A DNA stretch of 64,000 bases from Corynebacterium glucuronolyticum DSM 44120. Its GTDB lineage: Bacteria; Actinomycetota; Actinomycetes; Mycobacteriales; Mycobacteriaceae. The translations under genes were made by a program, and so were the position numbers. Below, in pieces: positions 47,712 to 57,826 of this stretch (positions within the stretch are counted from its first letter, which is position 1; each line of letters opens with the position of its first letter). The DNA lies in NCBI RefSeq assembly GCF_030440595.1, contig NZ_CP047452.1:2170001-2234000 (forward strand). Direction: 5' to 3'. Below the pieces are notes generated by a model, which did not search any database, had not been told where the DNA came from, and was given only the letters and a program-made list of their open reading frames with translations.

Positions 47712-48803
47712 ATGGCATTGGCGGATATCGCGCGCCGTGTGGAGGCGCTGACAAATAAGATCGGGACGGCTCGCTCCACCCGCGCCGGTTGGCGCCCGGC
47801 GATCACCGGCTTCTCCGGGTACGGCTCTAGGCACAAGGCGCACATCCTGGGCAGGGTTCTCATGGAGGATCCGACGCTTGACGCGGACTACTCCCCCATC
47901 ATTCCTCCTGGGGCCCACACTGCGCTCGGGCTTGTCGACGACTTTTTTGAATCGGCCCACCGCGCCTCCAAGGAGGCCCAGCGGGGGTTCCGCCAATTCT
48001 TCACCATCCAGGTGGGAGACCTCCCCGTGAGCGTCACCTGCGGGAATAAGACGGTCACTACGCGCACGAATCCCAACGGCTACATCGACGTCACCGTGTT
48101 CGACCACGGCCTCGAGCCCGGCTGGCACGAGGTGAGAATCGAGGCGGAGAACGCAAAACCGGTGACAGGACGCGTCCTCATCATCTCCGATGAGACCGAG
48201 GTGGGGCTCATCTCCGATATCGATGACACGATCATGGTGACCAACCTCCCCCGCAGCCTCCAGGCCGCCTACGTGTCCTGGGTGCAGTACACCAACGCCC
48301 GCAAGCCCGTGCCCGGCATGGGGGATTTCTACCAGCATGTGCTGGGGAATCACCCGCACGCGCCGGTGTTCTACCTCTCCACCGGGGCGTGGAACACCTA
48401 TGAGATGCTGGAAACCTTCCTCACCCTGCACAAGCTTCCCGTGGGGCCGATGCTCCTCACCGATTGGGGCCCCACTCCCACGGGACTCTTCCGCTCCGGC
48501 CAGGAGCACAAGAAGGTGCAGCTACGCAACCTCATGCTGGAGTTTCCCCAGATCCGCTGGATCCTCGTAGGCGATGATGGCCAGCATGATCCGCTTATCT
48601 ACGGCGAGGCGATGGTGGATCATCCCGAGCGCGTTGCGGGCGTGGCTATCCGCGAGCTTTCCCGGCGCGAGCACGTTCTCTCCCACGGCTCTTTGAGCTC
48701 CATGGTTCAGCGGGACCTCTCTTTGCCTCAAGACATTCCCACCATCACGGCCCAAGATGGCTACACGCTCATCCAGGAATACCAAAGGACCCCTTTTGTA
48801 TAA
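47712..48803 (+). CDS. App1-type phosphatase (DUF2183), copy 2
   Basis: A 363-residue paralogue of the gene at 38912 with the same motifs (SDIDDTIMVT, STGAWNTYEML, GDDGQHDPLIY). The two differ throughout but align without gaps, so the duplication is old and both are kept intact. TACGAT 6 bases before the ATG predicts a leaderless transcript. Divergent from the sce7726 gene. The glbO gene begins 8 bp after its stop codon. This copy keeps the ancestral neighbour on its right side. Confidence 0.86.
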   Translation: MALADIARRVEALTNKIGTARSTRAGWRPAITGFSGYGSRHKAHILGRVLMEDPTLDADYSPIIPPGAHTALGLVDDFFESAHRASKEAQRGFRQFFTIQVGDLPVSVTCGNKTVTTRTNPNGYIDVTVFDHGLEPGWHEVRIEAENAKPVTGRVLIISDETEVGLISDIDDTIMVTNLPRSLQAAYVSWVQYTNARKPVPGMGDFYQHVLGNHPHAPVFYLSTGAWNTYEMLETFLTLHKLPVGPMLLTDWGPTPTGLFRSGQEHKKVQLRNLMLEFPQIRWILVGDDGQHDPLIYGEAMVDHPERVAGVAIRELSRREHVLSHGSLSSMVQRDLSLPQDIPTITAQDGYTLIQEYQRTPFV

Positions 48804-48804
48804 T
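48799..48804 (+). promoter_or_regulatory. -10 element before glbO
   Basis: TATAAT overlaps the App1 stop codon and ends 7 bases before the glbO ATG, again consistent with a leaderless transcript in addition to read-through. Confidence 0.45.
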
Positions 48805-48811
48805 TCCCTGT

Positions 48812-49210
48812 ATGGATTTGGGAAACCCGCACATGCAGGATATGTCCGCCACCATTTATCAACAGCTTGGTGAGGACTACTTCCACCGCCTTGCCGCTTT
48901 CTTTTACGAGGGCGTACGAGAGGACGACGTGCTATTGCCCATGTACCCAACGGATGATTTGGAGGGTGCGCGCAACCGGCTTGCGTGGTTTTTGATCCAG
49001 TACTTCGGTGGCCCGATGCTCTACCGCCAGAACCGTGGCGCGCCCATGCTGCGCCGGCGCCACATGCCCTTTGCCGTTGATCAGGAGGCGATGGAGCACT
49101 GGCTTAGTAATATGCGCCACGCTTTGGATAAAGCGGAGACCCCGGAGTCCGTACGCCCGCAGATGGAGGCTTACTTCACCCGCGCCGCAGCGGCGATGCT
49201 GAACACCTAG
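48812..49210 (+). CDS. glbO: Truncated haemoglobin (group II)
   Basis: A 132-residue 2-on-2 globin of the TrHbO group, binding O2 or NO through haem. Family features: a Tyr in helix B (FFYEGVREDD), the group II segment LAWFLIQYFGGP with the conserved Tyr/Trp positions, RRRHMPFAV carrying the proximal histidine, and AMEHWLSNMRHAL with the group-typical Trp. Corynebacterial gene order App1-glbO-ettA is kept. Full length. Confidence 0.92.
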   Translation: MDLGNPHMQDMSATIYQQLGEDYFHRLAAFFYEGVREDDVLLPMYPTDDLEGARNRLAWFLIQYFGGPMLYRQNRGAPMLRRRHMPFAVDQEAMEHWLSNMRHALDKAETPESVRPQMEAYFTRAAAAMLNT

Positions 49211-49463
49211 ATATTTGTGAATCCTCCGAGTCTCGCGCACGGTACACAGCAAGAAGTGGCGATTCATCAAGGATGTCCCGTGCCAGAAACTGCTTTGCCG
49301 AGGGATCATAATCTCCCTTGCAACCGCACATAAAAAACAGCAGGTCAAAGGCTTACGCGAGGATTTGCAGCCCCTCGGGAAGGAAAACGACGAAGGAGAA
49401 AGGGGCTCGGGCGAGGGACGTGGGGGCTGGGGCGTAGCGTCGACAAGCGAAAGGACCTTTACA

Positions 49464-49847
49464 ATGGGGAGCGTGACTGAGCCCGATAACCGTTCCCGCC
49501 TCGCGCGCGCCGTGTTCCCCACGGGGAGCGAACCCGACCCGCGCTTCACGCTCGCCAACGAGCGCACGTTTCTTGCGTGGACGCGCACGTCGTTGGCGTT
49601 TCTTGCCGGCGGGGTGGCCATCGAGGCGTTCCCCATCGCGGGACTCGGGCCGACGGTGCGCATGTGGTTGGCGGTGTTCGTCACGGCGGTCGGCATGTTC
49701 ATCGCCGGGGGCGCGGCGTTTCGTTGGGTACGCGTGGAGCGCGCCATGCGCAATGAGCGCCCGCTACCGATGCCCGCCATCGTCCCGCTTTTGTCCGCTG
49801 CAGCGTTTGTTGCCTGCGCCGTCGTGATCGTGTTGTTCCTGCGATGA
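49464..49847 (+). CDS. DUF202 membrane protein (YidH-like)
   Basis: About 127 residues with the DUF202 signature RFTLANERTFLAWTRTSLAFL followed by three hydrophobic segments. An inner-membrane protein of unknown role. ATG 49464 with AAAGGA upstream is chosen; GTG 49473 is possible. It overlaps the next DUF202 gene by 4 bp (ATGA). Confidence 0.85.
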   Translation: MGSVTEPDNRSRLARAVFPTGSEPDPRFTLANERTFLAWTRTSLAFLAGGVAIEAFPIAGLGPTVRMWLAVFVTAVGMFIAGGAAFRWVRVERAMRNERPLPMPAIVPLLSAAAFVACAVVIVLFLR

Positions 49848-50179
49848 GTACGCTTCCTACACACGACGACCCGGGACTTCAGCCGGAACGAACCACGCTG
49901 TCCTGGTCACGTACCGTTTTGGCTACGTGCGTGTGCTCAGCCACGCTGGTGAAGTTCGTAGAGACCTTCAGCCCCGCTGTCTTCATCGCGGTTTTTGTGC
50001 TGCTCTTAGGAGCGGTCGCGATCCTGGTCACGCAGCGGCACCGCTACGCCGTGAAGGTGGAGGGCATCAACGATGATTCCGTCGAGCCCAACGCCATTGG
50101 CGTGTTGAGCTTGACGATCCTCGTCCTGTGCTTTGGGGCGATTACGATCACGCTGATGCTGGCGGCAAATCCTGGATGA
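49844..50179 (+). CDS. Second DUF202-family membrane protein
   Basis: A 111-residue protein with the shorter DUF202 signature (LQPERTTLSWSRTVLAT) and three hydrophobic segments. Translationally coupled to the previous gene and probably forms a pair with it in the membrane. Function unknown. Its 3' end overlaps a small opposite-strand gene by 32 bp. Confidence 0.82.
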   Translation: MSTLPTHDDPGLQPERTTLSWSRTVLATCVCSATLVKFVETFSPAVFIAVFVLLLGAVAILVTQRHRYAVKVEGINDDSVEPNAIGVLSLTILVLCFGAITITLMLAANPG

Positions 50180-50354
50180 GCCAGGCGTAGGTCTCGTACA
50201 GATCCAGATCTTCCTCCTCTTCTGTGGGAATTGCGCCAGCATCGCGGAGGCGCCGGTAACCATCGAAAGTCATCGGCTTAATCTTTTCTTCTAGGTCGGT
50301 CATCCTCCGGCGAGTCTCATCTGTCGAAAGCGTCTCAAGAACTGGGCCGGTCAT
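50148..50354 (-). CDS. Small antitoxin-like protein (68 aa)
   Basis: A 68-residue acidic helical protein (RRRMTDLEEKIKPM, YRRLRDAGAIPTEEEEDL, YAWLI) similar to the 62-residue gene at 38498, but with no partner gene beside it. It may be an orphan member of the family. It overlaps the end of the DUF202 gene on the other strand. Confidence 0.6.
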   Translation of the reverse strand: MTGPVLETLSTDETRRRMTDLEEKIKPMTFDGYRRLRDAGAIPTEEEEDLDLYETYAWLIQDLPPASA

Positions 50355-50606
50355 ACGTCAGCGCCTCTTTCCCCGCCCATCCTATCGTGCGCACACCACA
50401 CGCCGTCCCACAATATTTTGCGCATATCTTCTAGGTGAAACCCGCTATCCCTCAAAAAGTAGCTCACCCCATACTTCCGCAGGTAGAAACCTTGCCCCCG
50501 GTTTCACCACGGTTTGCGCGAGGCTCCTCCAGCGTTTGCGCGAGGTTTCACCACAATTTCCTCATCAGATATAATTTTGAAGGAATGGGTTTTTCGGGTC
50601 CAGGCA

Positions 50607-50647
50607 CGAAAAACGGGATGCACTCCGCGCTAGCGGCGTGCACCCCG
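50607..50647 (-). terminator. Terminator of ettA
   Basis: On the minus strand, a G+C-rich stem CGGGGTGCACGCCGC / GCGGAGTGCATCCCG with one mismatch is followed by TTTTTCG. It starts 16 bp after the ettA stop codon. Confidence 0.85.
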
Positions 50648-50662
50648 TCGTCGACAAGCTAC

Positions 50663-52330
<1,668 letters not shown>

Positions 52331-52411
52331 TGGGTTCAACGCCTTTCTTGTCTAACCCTCGTAATTCCTCCGCTAAGGCTACCGTATTCTGCGGTTCGGT
52401 TCGACTTCGTT

Positions 52412-53020
52412 TTAGTCGTCGTCGAACTCCCCTGCCTTCGCCTTGGCGGCGAGCTCCTCCTCGGTGGCGGCCTCCCACACTTCCTTGGCCGCGCTCACGT
52501 TGAGCGCGATGATGACCACGCCGAGAATAATGTCGGGCCAGCCGGACGCCGTCCAGTACGTCACAAACCCGCAGGCGATGATGAGAAGGTTCACGATTAC
52601 ATCGTTGCGGGCGATGAGGAACGCACCGCGCGTCATGGAACCACCGTGGTGGCGCACACGCATGAGGATGAGGGAGCAGGCAAGGTTCACCACTGCTGCC
52701 CCGCCTGCCGTAGCGGCGAGCGCCCACGGATCCGGTACCACTGGATTCAACGCCTTTAGGATGGCTTGTATTCCCGCTACCAGCGCGGGAAGGCAGATGA
52801 TGAACGTCATAATCTTGCCCACAAGCGCCCTGCGCTTCAGTGACCACCCAAGCGCGATGACGATGAGGGTGTTAACAAACGCGTCCTCAAGGAAGTCAAC
52901 GGAGTCCGCGATGAGGGACACCGATGAAATGGCAATCGCCACGCCGAACTCCACGAAGAAGTACGCGAAGTTCAGCGCGGCGACAATGATCAGGGTTTTC
53001 TTCAACGTCTCGGTAGGCAT
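52412..53020 (-). CDS. Cation diffusion facilitator-like transporter
   Basis: A 202-residue protein with about six hydrophobic segments, belonging to the cation transporter/CDF superfamily. The metal-site pattern is SLIADSVDFLEDA in segment 2 and RNDVIVN in segment 5. It lacks the C-terminal cytoplasmic metallochaperone domain of larger CDF proteins and ends in an acidic tail. Substrate unknown, probably a divalent metal. ATG 53020; ssb follows 30 bp before it. Confidence 0.8.
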   Translation of the reverse strand: MPTETLKKTLIIVAALNFAYFFVEFGVAIAISSVSLIADSVDFLEDAFVNTLIVIALGWSLKRRALVGKIMTFIICLPALVAGIQAILKALNPVVPDPWALAATAGGAAVVNLACSLILMRVRHHGGSMTRGAFLIARNDVIVNLLIIACGFVTYWTASGWPDIILGVVIIALNVSAAKEVWEAATEEELAAKAKAGEFDDD

Positions 53021-53049
53021 GGTGGTCTATTCTACCCACCGAGGTTCAG

Positions 53050-53604
53050 CTACGCGGCGTTGCTGGAGGGGTTCACCCGCGCACGCTCCCGATTGACTTG
53101 TGGTTGCTGGCCTTGCTGCGTTTGCTTCTGACGTTGCTGTTGCTGGTGCTGTTCCACCAGTTTTTTCAGCCGCTTTTGCGCTGTCTCCTCAGCGAGATCC
53201 ATCATTTCTCCCCGAGAAATGAATGCCTCACGCAGCAGATCGGGACCCACGTGGTAGGCCCGGCAGCGGATGATGGAGCGCCTGACGGTCTTGTCCCCAT
53301 CAACCTTCTCCTCCCACGAGGATGTGACGATCTTGCCACTGATGACCACAGGTGAACCGATGTTGAGCGTCGAGTTGACGTTCTTGGCCAGCTCACCCCA
53401 GCACTCCACGCCGATGTAAAGCACATCGGCGGAGTCATAGATGGGCCGATTGTCTTCGTCGGTTTGTCCCGTCGGGATCTTCTTGTCGCACGCGACGCGG
53501 AAGGTGCAGACCTGTGTTGCGGACATACCTTTATTTGCTGGAATATCCTTCAGCTCCAGCTTGCTGCAGATGTTACCCACGAGGGTGACATTGGTGGTTG
53601 ACAT
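53050..53604 (-). CDS. ssb: Single-stranded DNA-binding protein
   Basis: A 184-residue OB-fold protein from ATG 53604 (MSTTNVTLVGNICSKLELKD). The N-terminal 110 residues are the ssDNA-binding domain, with ECWGELAKNV and SPVVISGKIVTSSW. A Gln-rich coiled tail follows. The tail ends in NPSSNAA, not the acidic DDDIPF-type tip that recruits repair partners, so this is likely a second SSB rather than the main replicative one. Small overlap-free spacing to the transporter gene suggests co-transcription. Confidence 0.88.
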   Translation of the reverse strand: MSTTNVTLVGNICSKLELKDIPANKGMSATQVCTFRVACDKKIPTGQTDEDNRPIYDSADVLYIGVECWGELAKNVNSTLNIGSPVVISGKIVTSSWEEKVDGDKTVRRSIIRCRAYHVGPDLLREAFISRGEMMDLAEETAQKRLKKLVEQHQQQQRQKQTQQGQQPQVNRERARVNPSSNAA

Positions 53605-53654
53605 GGTGAATATGTGCCTTTCTGGTTGGCGGTGTGCAGTTGCACTACCAGAAA

Positions 53655-53695
53655 ACAGGCACATGCCGACCCCCGCAACAGGGGCCGGCATGGTT
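53655..53695 (-). terminator. Terminator of the CopD/CtaG gene
   Basis: Inverted arms CATGCCGACCCC and GGGGCCGGCATG with a 6-base loop, one mismatch. Minus strand reading continues with TGCCTGTTTTC. It lies just downstream of the stop at 53732. Confidence 0.75.
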
Positions 53696-53731
53696 ATTCC
53701 GATACCTGTGGATAACGAGCGAATTCCACAG

Positions 53732-55720
53732 CTATTTTTTGATTTCTTTGTTGAAGTATTCCGCGTCGGGAACCTCACCGCGATGCATCTGTTCCAAGTA
53801 CTCGTTGTAGGCGCGCAGGTCAGCGTCGTCATTAATGATGGCGCGCTCCTCATACTCAGCCTGTTCCTTCTTGTCCTCCGTAAACCACCGCCATAGCAGC
53901 GCACCGAAGACAATAATGAGCGGGAACTGCCCGGCAGCCCACGCAATGCCACCGCCGACGCGCTGATCCCAGAGCAAATCCGGGTTCCACGGCAGTTGCA
54001 GCGCGTTGTAAAAGTCGAAAGCCATGACATCGCCGAGTTGCATGAGGTAGATGCCGAAATACATGTGGAACGGCAGGGAGATCATGAGCCACCAGAGATT
54101 ATTCATGGGCTTGTGACCATGCGGGTGCTCGTCGACGCCGATGAGCTGCCAGTAGTAGAAGGTGCCGGATAGGATGAACACCACGTTCATCCCGAGATGC
54201 CCGGCGTGCTCCCAGACGAGGTACTCGTACAGCGGGGTGACATAGAGGATGTAGTACACCACAACGAACTGCACAGTGTTGAACCCTGGGTGCATGATCA
54301 CCTTCATAAGGCGGCAGTTCACGAGGGCATCAATGATGTACTCGATATCCTCGCCCTTATGCGTCTCCTTGATGAGGGTGAGCGGACCACCGAGCACCCA
54401 GAAGACGGGAACGCCCATGGAGAGGATCATGTGTCCCACCATGTGCATGGAGAAGCTGGCCGGGATGTACATGCCGATGCCGCTACACATGGTGAGCAGC
54501 AGCATCGCACAGCCGATCATGTACCACATGGTGCGCTGCCACGGCCAGTAGGAGTGCTTGCGCACGTTCCACAGGTAGATGGCGGCGAGCACGATGGCGA
54601 TCGTGCCAAACATGAGGTCAAAGCGCCACATCGTCCACACATTCCAGAAAGTGGTGGGAATTTTCAGGCGATAGCCGATGAGGATATCCATGGAGTTGAT
54701 ATCCACGGTGCGGGGAGGCGGGGGCGGGGTGCGACCGAGGGACACTGCAAGACCCGTGATCACCGCCATGACGATTACCTCGACAACGGCGATGCGAGTA
54801 AACAGTTCGGGTTTTTCCTTGAGATACGGCATCGTTCGCTCGCGGTGGAGGTAGCCCAGCACGCCACAGACGAGGATGAGAACGGTCTTTCCCACCAGCA
54901 CGAGGCCGTATCCGGAGGTGAACCAGTCCATGAAGTGGAGGCGGATGCCGGCGTTGATGAGGCCGGAGGCAGCCATAGCGATGATCGCCACGAGGGCCAT
55001 CGGAGAAAACCTCTTCACGGCAAGGTCAAGCTCCGGGCCGCGCCTGCGCGCGTGGGCGACGAGAGCCATGAGCCCGCCGACCCACAGGACAAGAAAGAGC
55101 AGATGCCAGAGGTAGGAGTTCGTACCGTAGTCGTGGTTACCACCGGTAGCCGAGTGCCCCTCGAGGCCAAGCGGGACGATGGTAAGGATCGCCCCCACCA
55201 GCAAAAACGGGGTGGGCAGCCAGCGGCGGACGACCAGGCCTGCAGCTCCCGTGATGAACGCGAAGATGGCGACCCACTCGAACGCGAGGGATGTGGATAC
55301 CTGGTCGATGGCGACCGGCCACATGGCGGGCTGGAGGGTTTTTGTAAGCGGTTCCCCGGAGACGTCGGAAAGGTAAAGAGGAATCATGAACGCAGCGATG
55401 AGCGCCCAAGCGAGCATCGCCCAGCTCCCCGAGCGGACGGCGATTGCCCCGTCGACGGTGAGCCGCGTGGTGGGGAGCTCCGTGCGCTCCTGCGGGTGGA
55501 TGAAAAACGCCGCCAGAAGGTAGTTTCCCACGCCCAGGCACGCGAGCATGAGGCCCGCCGCGCGGAAGAAGGGGAGGCCCGCCGTGGTGGCCGGCCCTGG
55601 ATCGGGAATGCCCAGTGCTGCCAGGGACTGAGCGAGGAACACGGTGGACACGATGACACCGATAATTCCCGCTACCACGACAAAGACGGTGTAGACCGGG
55701 AGTGAGCGCCGAGCTTTCAT
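53732..55720 (-). CDS. CopD/CtaG fusion membrane protein
   Basis: A 662-residue integral membrane protein with two halves. Residues 1-325 correspond to the CopD copper-resistance domain, with a histidine-bearing segment (GHSATGGNHDYG). Residues 340-640 correspond to the caa3_CtaG copper-chaperone domain, with MHMVGHMILS and VWEHAGHLGMN histidine clusters and WWLMISLPFHMYFG. In actinobacteria this fusion is thought to deliver copper to cytochrome oxidase. About 16 membrane segments, acidic C-terminus. Own terminator downstream. Confidence 0.9.
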   Translation of the reverse strand: MKARRSLPVYTVFVVVAGIIGVIVSTVFLAQSLAALGIPDPGPATTAGLPFFRAAGLMLACLGVGNYLLAAFFIHPQERTELPTTRLTVDGAIAVRSGSWAMLAWALIAAFMIPLYLSDVSGEPLTKTLQPAMWPVAIDQVSTSLAFEWVAIFAFITGAAGLVVRRWLPTPFLLVGAILTIVPLGLEGHSATGGNHDYGTNSYLWHLLFLVLWVGGLMALVAHARRRGPELDLAVKRFSPMALVAIIAMAASGLINAGIRLHFMDWFTSGYGLVLVGKTVLILVCGVLGYLHRERTMPYLKEKPELFTRIAVVEVIVMAVITGLAVSLGRTPPPPPRTVDINSMDILIGYRLKIPTTFWNVWTMWRFDLMFGTIAIVLAAIYLWNVRKHSYWPWQRTMWYMIGCAMLLLTMCSGIGMYIPASFSMHMVGHMILSMGVPVFWVLGGPLTLIKETHKGEDIEYIIDALVNCRLMKVIMHPGFNTVQFVVVYYILYVTPLYEYLVWEHAGHLGMNVVFILSGTFYYWQLIGVDEHPHGHKPMNNLWWLMISLPFHMYFGIYLMQLGDVMAFDFYNALQLPWNPDLLWDQRVGGGIAWAAGQFPLIIVFGALLWRWFTEDKKEQAEYEERAIINDDADLRAYNEYLEQMHRGEVPDAEYFNKEIKK

Positions 55721-55780
55721 ACTAGACAGGCTAACCCGTATTCTGATTTTGCGATAACTAAGGGTACGATGTTATCCACT

Positions 55781-55854
55781 GCCCCAGTAGCTCAGCGGAT
55801 TAGAGCATCCGGTTTCTACCCGGCTGGTCGCGGGTTCGAATCCTGTCTGGGGCA
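55781..55854 (+). tRNA. tRNA-Arg (anticodon UCU)
   Basis: A full cloverleaf: acceptor GCCCCAG/CTGGGGC, D arm GCTC...GAGC, anticodon loop TTTCTAC with TCT at its centre, and T arm GCGGGTTCGAATCCTGT. Position 27-43 is a mismatch. The 3' CCA is not encoded; the discriminator base is A. Reads AGA codons. Confidence 0.92.
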
Positions 55855-55883
55855 CACGTCTGGGGCACGCGTCTGGGGCGCAA
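55845..55883. repeat. Three tandem 13-bp copies of the tRNA 3' end
   Basis: GTCTGGGGCACAC, GTCTGGGGCACGC and GTCTGGGGCGCAA follow one another; the first includes the end of the tRNA-Arg acceptor arm. A duplication by slippage or by past integration events at the tRNA 3' end. Confidence 0.8.
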
Positions 55884-55909
55884 TAAATTGCACCCGGTAT
55901 GCAATATCC

Positions 55910-55952
55910 GGCGTGAGGTCTGTGACACATCCGCAGACCTCACGCCTTTTTC
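55910..55952 (+). terminator. Terminator after tRNA-Arg
   Basis: Perfect 13-bp stem GGCGTGAGGTCTG / CAGACCTCACGCC with an 11-base loop, followed by TTTTTC. Confidence 0.88.
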
Positions 55953-56103
55953 TTTCCCTGCCTCGTTTCTTTCCGTTCCGTTCTCTCCGTCCTCGTTTTT
56001 CCGCCCCTGTTCTTTCCGGCCCTGTTCTTTCCGGCCCTATTGCCTTTCCTTTTTAGAAGATGTCCTACGCATCGCGGGAACCACTTCCGTTACGCTGGTC
56101 GCC

Positions 56104-56589
56104 ATGAGTATTCTCGGAACAATTGTCTCTTTTCTCACCTCCGCCTGCGTGGCAACGGGTGCCCCGGTGTGCGGGGACGCCTACGAGGCCGCCTCCCATA
56201 TCCTCCCCCAGGACGCGTTCGCCGTCGCCCACGATGACGGCTACGCCAACGTCGATGCCGCCGTCTTCGGCCCGGGATTCCTCGCCCAGGTCGGGCCGGA
56301 TGCCCGCGCGCTATGCCAGGTCACCGCTGACGGTGCAGCCTGCCGGGCTGACGCGCCAGTGAAAACCCCTGTTCACCCCGACGCTGCGGGAGACCTCAAC
56401 GCACTTGTGTCCACCGCCGACGGCATTGGGTGGACACACCTCGATGCCACCGCCCGGGGCAACCTGCGGCTCACCGAGGGGCGGCGCGTGCAGGTGGGTG
56501 ACAACTACTGCAAGGTCGATCCCGACCGTGTCATCTGCGGCACCGGCGCCCACAGCTTTACTCTCACCGCCGCAGAGGCCCGGCTGTAG
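56104..56589 (+). CDS. Hypothetical secreted-like protein (161 aa)
   Basis: 161 residues from ATG 56104. The first 20 residues are hydrophobic (MSILGTIVSFLTSACVATGA) and could be a signal peptide or membrane anchor. The remainder is a Thr/Ala-rich, acidic domain with paired cysteines (CQVTADGAAC, NYCKVDPDRVICG), compatible with disulphide bonds outside the cell. No family recognised. Confidence 0.6.
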   Translation: MSILGTIVSFLTSACVATGAPVCGDAYEAASHILPQDAFAVAHDDGYANVDAAVFGPGFLAQVGPDARALCQVTADGAACRADAPVKTPVHPDAAGDLNALVSTADGIGWTHLDATARGNLRLTEGRRVQVGDNYCKVDPDRVICGTGAHSFTLTAAEARL

Positions 56590-56664
56590 TTCGGCGATTC
56601 CCCCACCCGGGCAGCCGGCTCCCCCGGCTATGGGTAGCCAGCTACGGGTAGCCGGCTACCCGAT

Positions 56665-57357
56665 TTATTCTGCCTTCAGGACGGGGGTGCCGATCCCCTC
56701 GGATGGCTGCACGACGACAAAGCCCGGGCCGGAGAAGCGCATCTGGAACGCTTCGCCGGAACCCCGGCCGATGAACGTGTTGAGGTTGATGTCCGTGGTG
56801 ATCTCCGGAGCAAGGTTCGCCGACCAGCAGACAGCAGCCTGCGGGTCAACGAATGTGTCCTGCTGCGAGCAGTCCAGCACCAGGGGTGTGCCCTTCGAGC
56901 ACAGCGCTACCATGCCACGGCCTGTGAGGTTGACGTTGAACAGGCCGGCTCCACTGAGGAGGGAGCCCGCCCCACGAAGCCTGCGGATGTCGTCGTCGAG
57001 GGTCGGGTCGTAGGCCAGGAGCGAGCTTGAGTTGACGGACAGGCCGTCGTTTCCCCCCTCGAGTTCCATAAGGAAGACGTTGGCGGCATCGCGGGCGAAG
57101 AACACTTCCCCGTCACCGGTTACCCGCATCATGGGGGTGTCTTCGCCGGTGAGATGCTTCTTGAAGAACTTCCCCAGGGAGCCGGAGGACTGGTGGTTGA
57201 ACTTCACGCGTCCCTGGTAGGCGACCATGGCGCCGGCCGTGGCGATCACGGGGTTATCCTCCGTGACGACAACCCTGAGCATCTTCTTTGACTGCATGGT
57301 CCAGCGCTCACGCGTCTCGTTTTCCATGTTGGACTGTTCAAAAAGTGGTGACCTCAT
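56665..57357 (-). CDS. AIM24 family protein
   Basis: A 230-residue beta-rich protein of the AIM24/TerD-neighbour family (DUF124): AYQGRVKFNHQSSGSLGKFFKK, then VFFARDAANVFLMEL, SVNSSSLLAYDPTLD and FNVNLTGRGMVAL. The family forms trimer-of-barrel structures, role unclear. ATG 57357 is chosen because upstream codons overlap a promoter-like region. Single gene. Confidence 0.82.
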   Translation of the reverse strand: MRSPLFEQSNMENETRERWTMQSKKMLRVVVTEDNPVIATAGAMVAYQGRVKFNHQSSGSLGKFFKKHLTGEDTPMMRVTGDGEVFFARDAANVFLMELEGGNDGLSVNSSSLLAYDPTLDDDIRRLRGAGSLLSGAGLFNVNLTGRGMVALCSKGTPLVLDCSQQDTFVDPQAAVCWSANLAPEITTDINLNTFIGRGSGEAFQMRFSGPGFVVVQPSEGIGTPVLKAE

Positions 57358-57495
57358 GGTGCCCAGTGTAGAGAAAAACGTCCCGGCCCCGCTGGTGCAC
57401 GTTTCTTTCATTCCGGACTGTGGACATACCCCCAAACGAGGGTCGATTAGACCATCTGCTGCAAGTTGAGACGTTTCTTAACATATCCTTAAAGC

Positions 57496-57765
57496 ATGAC
57501 ATGGAAGAGCACAGAAACCGTTTGCTCGCTGACAATCGTCGGCTGCTGGGCATTCGGTATGCTCGCCATCCTCATGGCGTACGGGTGGGATTTTATGGAT
57601 GCGCTCTTCTCCGTCCCCACCTTCACGATCACGGCCGTGTGCATCATCATCCTCGGCTCGAAGTTCATCCTCGATCACGCCGCTAACACCTCCCCCGTCT
57701 TCCAGGACGAGATTGACGATCTAGATGGCACAGACAATAGCGCGGTTCCCGCCCCTCGTCTCTAG
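57496..57765 (+). CDS. Small two-helix membrane protein (89 aa)
   Basis: 89 residues from ATG 57496 with two hydrophobic segments (SLTIVGCWAFGMLAILMAYG and FTITAVCIIILGSKFIL) and an acidic cytoplasmic tail (DEIDDLDGTD). Corynebacterial small membrane protein of unknown role. Strong terminator follows. Confidence 0.7.
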   Translation: MTWKSTETVCSLTIVGCWAFGMLAILMAYGWDFMDALFSVPTFTITAVCIIILGSKFILDHAANTSPVFQDEIDDLDGTDNSAVPAPRL

Positions 57766-57778
57766 AAAACCTTCTTAC

Positions 57779-57822
57779 ACAATTCAGCCGACATGGTGAA
57801 CATGTCGGCTGAATTGTATTTT
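57779..57822. terminator. Bidirectional terminator
   Basis: Perfect 17-bp arms (57779-57795 and 57801-57817) with a 5-base loop, then ATTTTC on the plus strand and short A runs on the other side. Separates two convergent genes. Confidence 0.88.
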
Positions 57823-57826
57823 CGCT

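Noticed and set aside
47592..48509. N-terminal extension of the sce7726-like gene
   Set aside because: The frame is open but antisense to the App1 gene. The ATG at 47591 has an excellent ribosome site and begins the recognisable family sequence.
54197..55705. A 502-codon open frame opposite the CopD/CtaG gene
   Set aside because: Highly charged, His/Glu/Asp-rich product that is the antisense shadow of a membrane protein gene.
55910..55952. Hairpin after the tRNA considered as part of an attachment site
   Set aside because: A perfect stem followed by a T run is explained well by a terminator.
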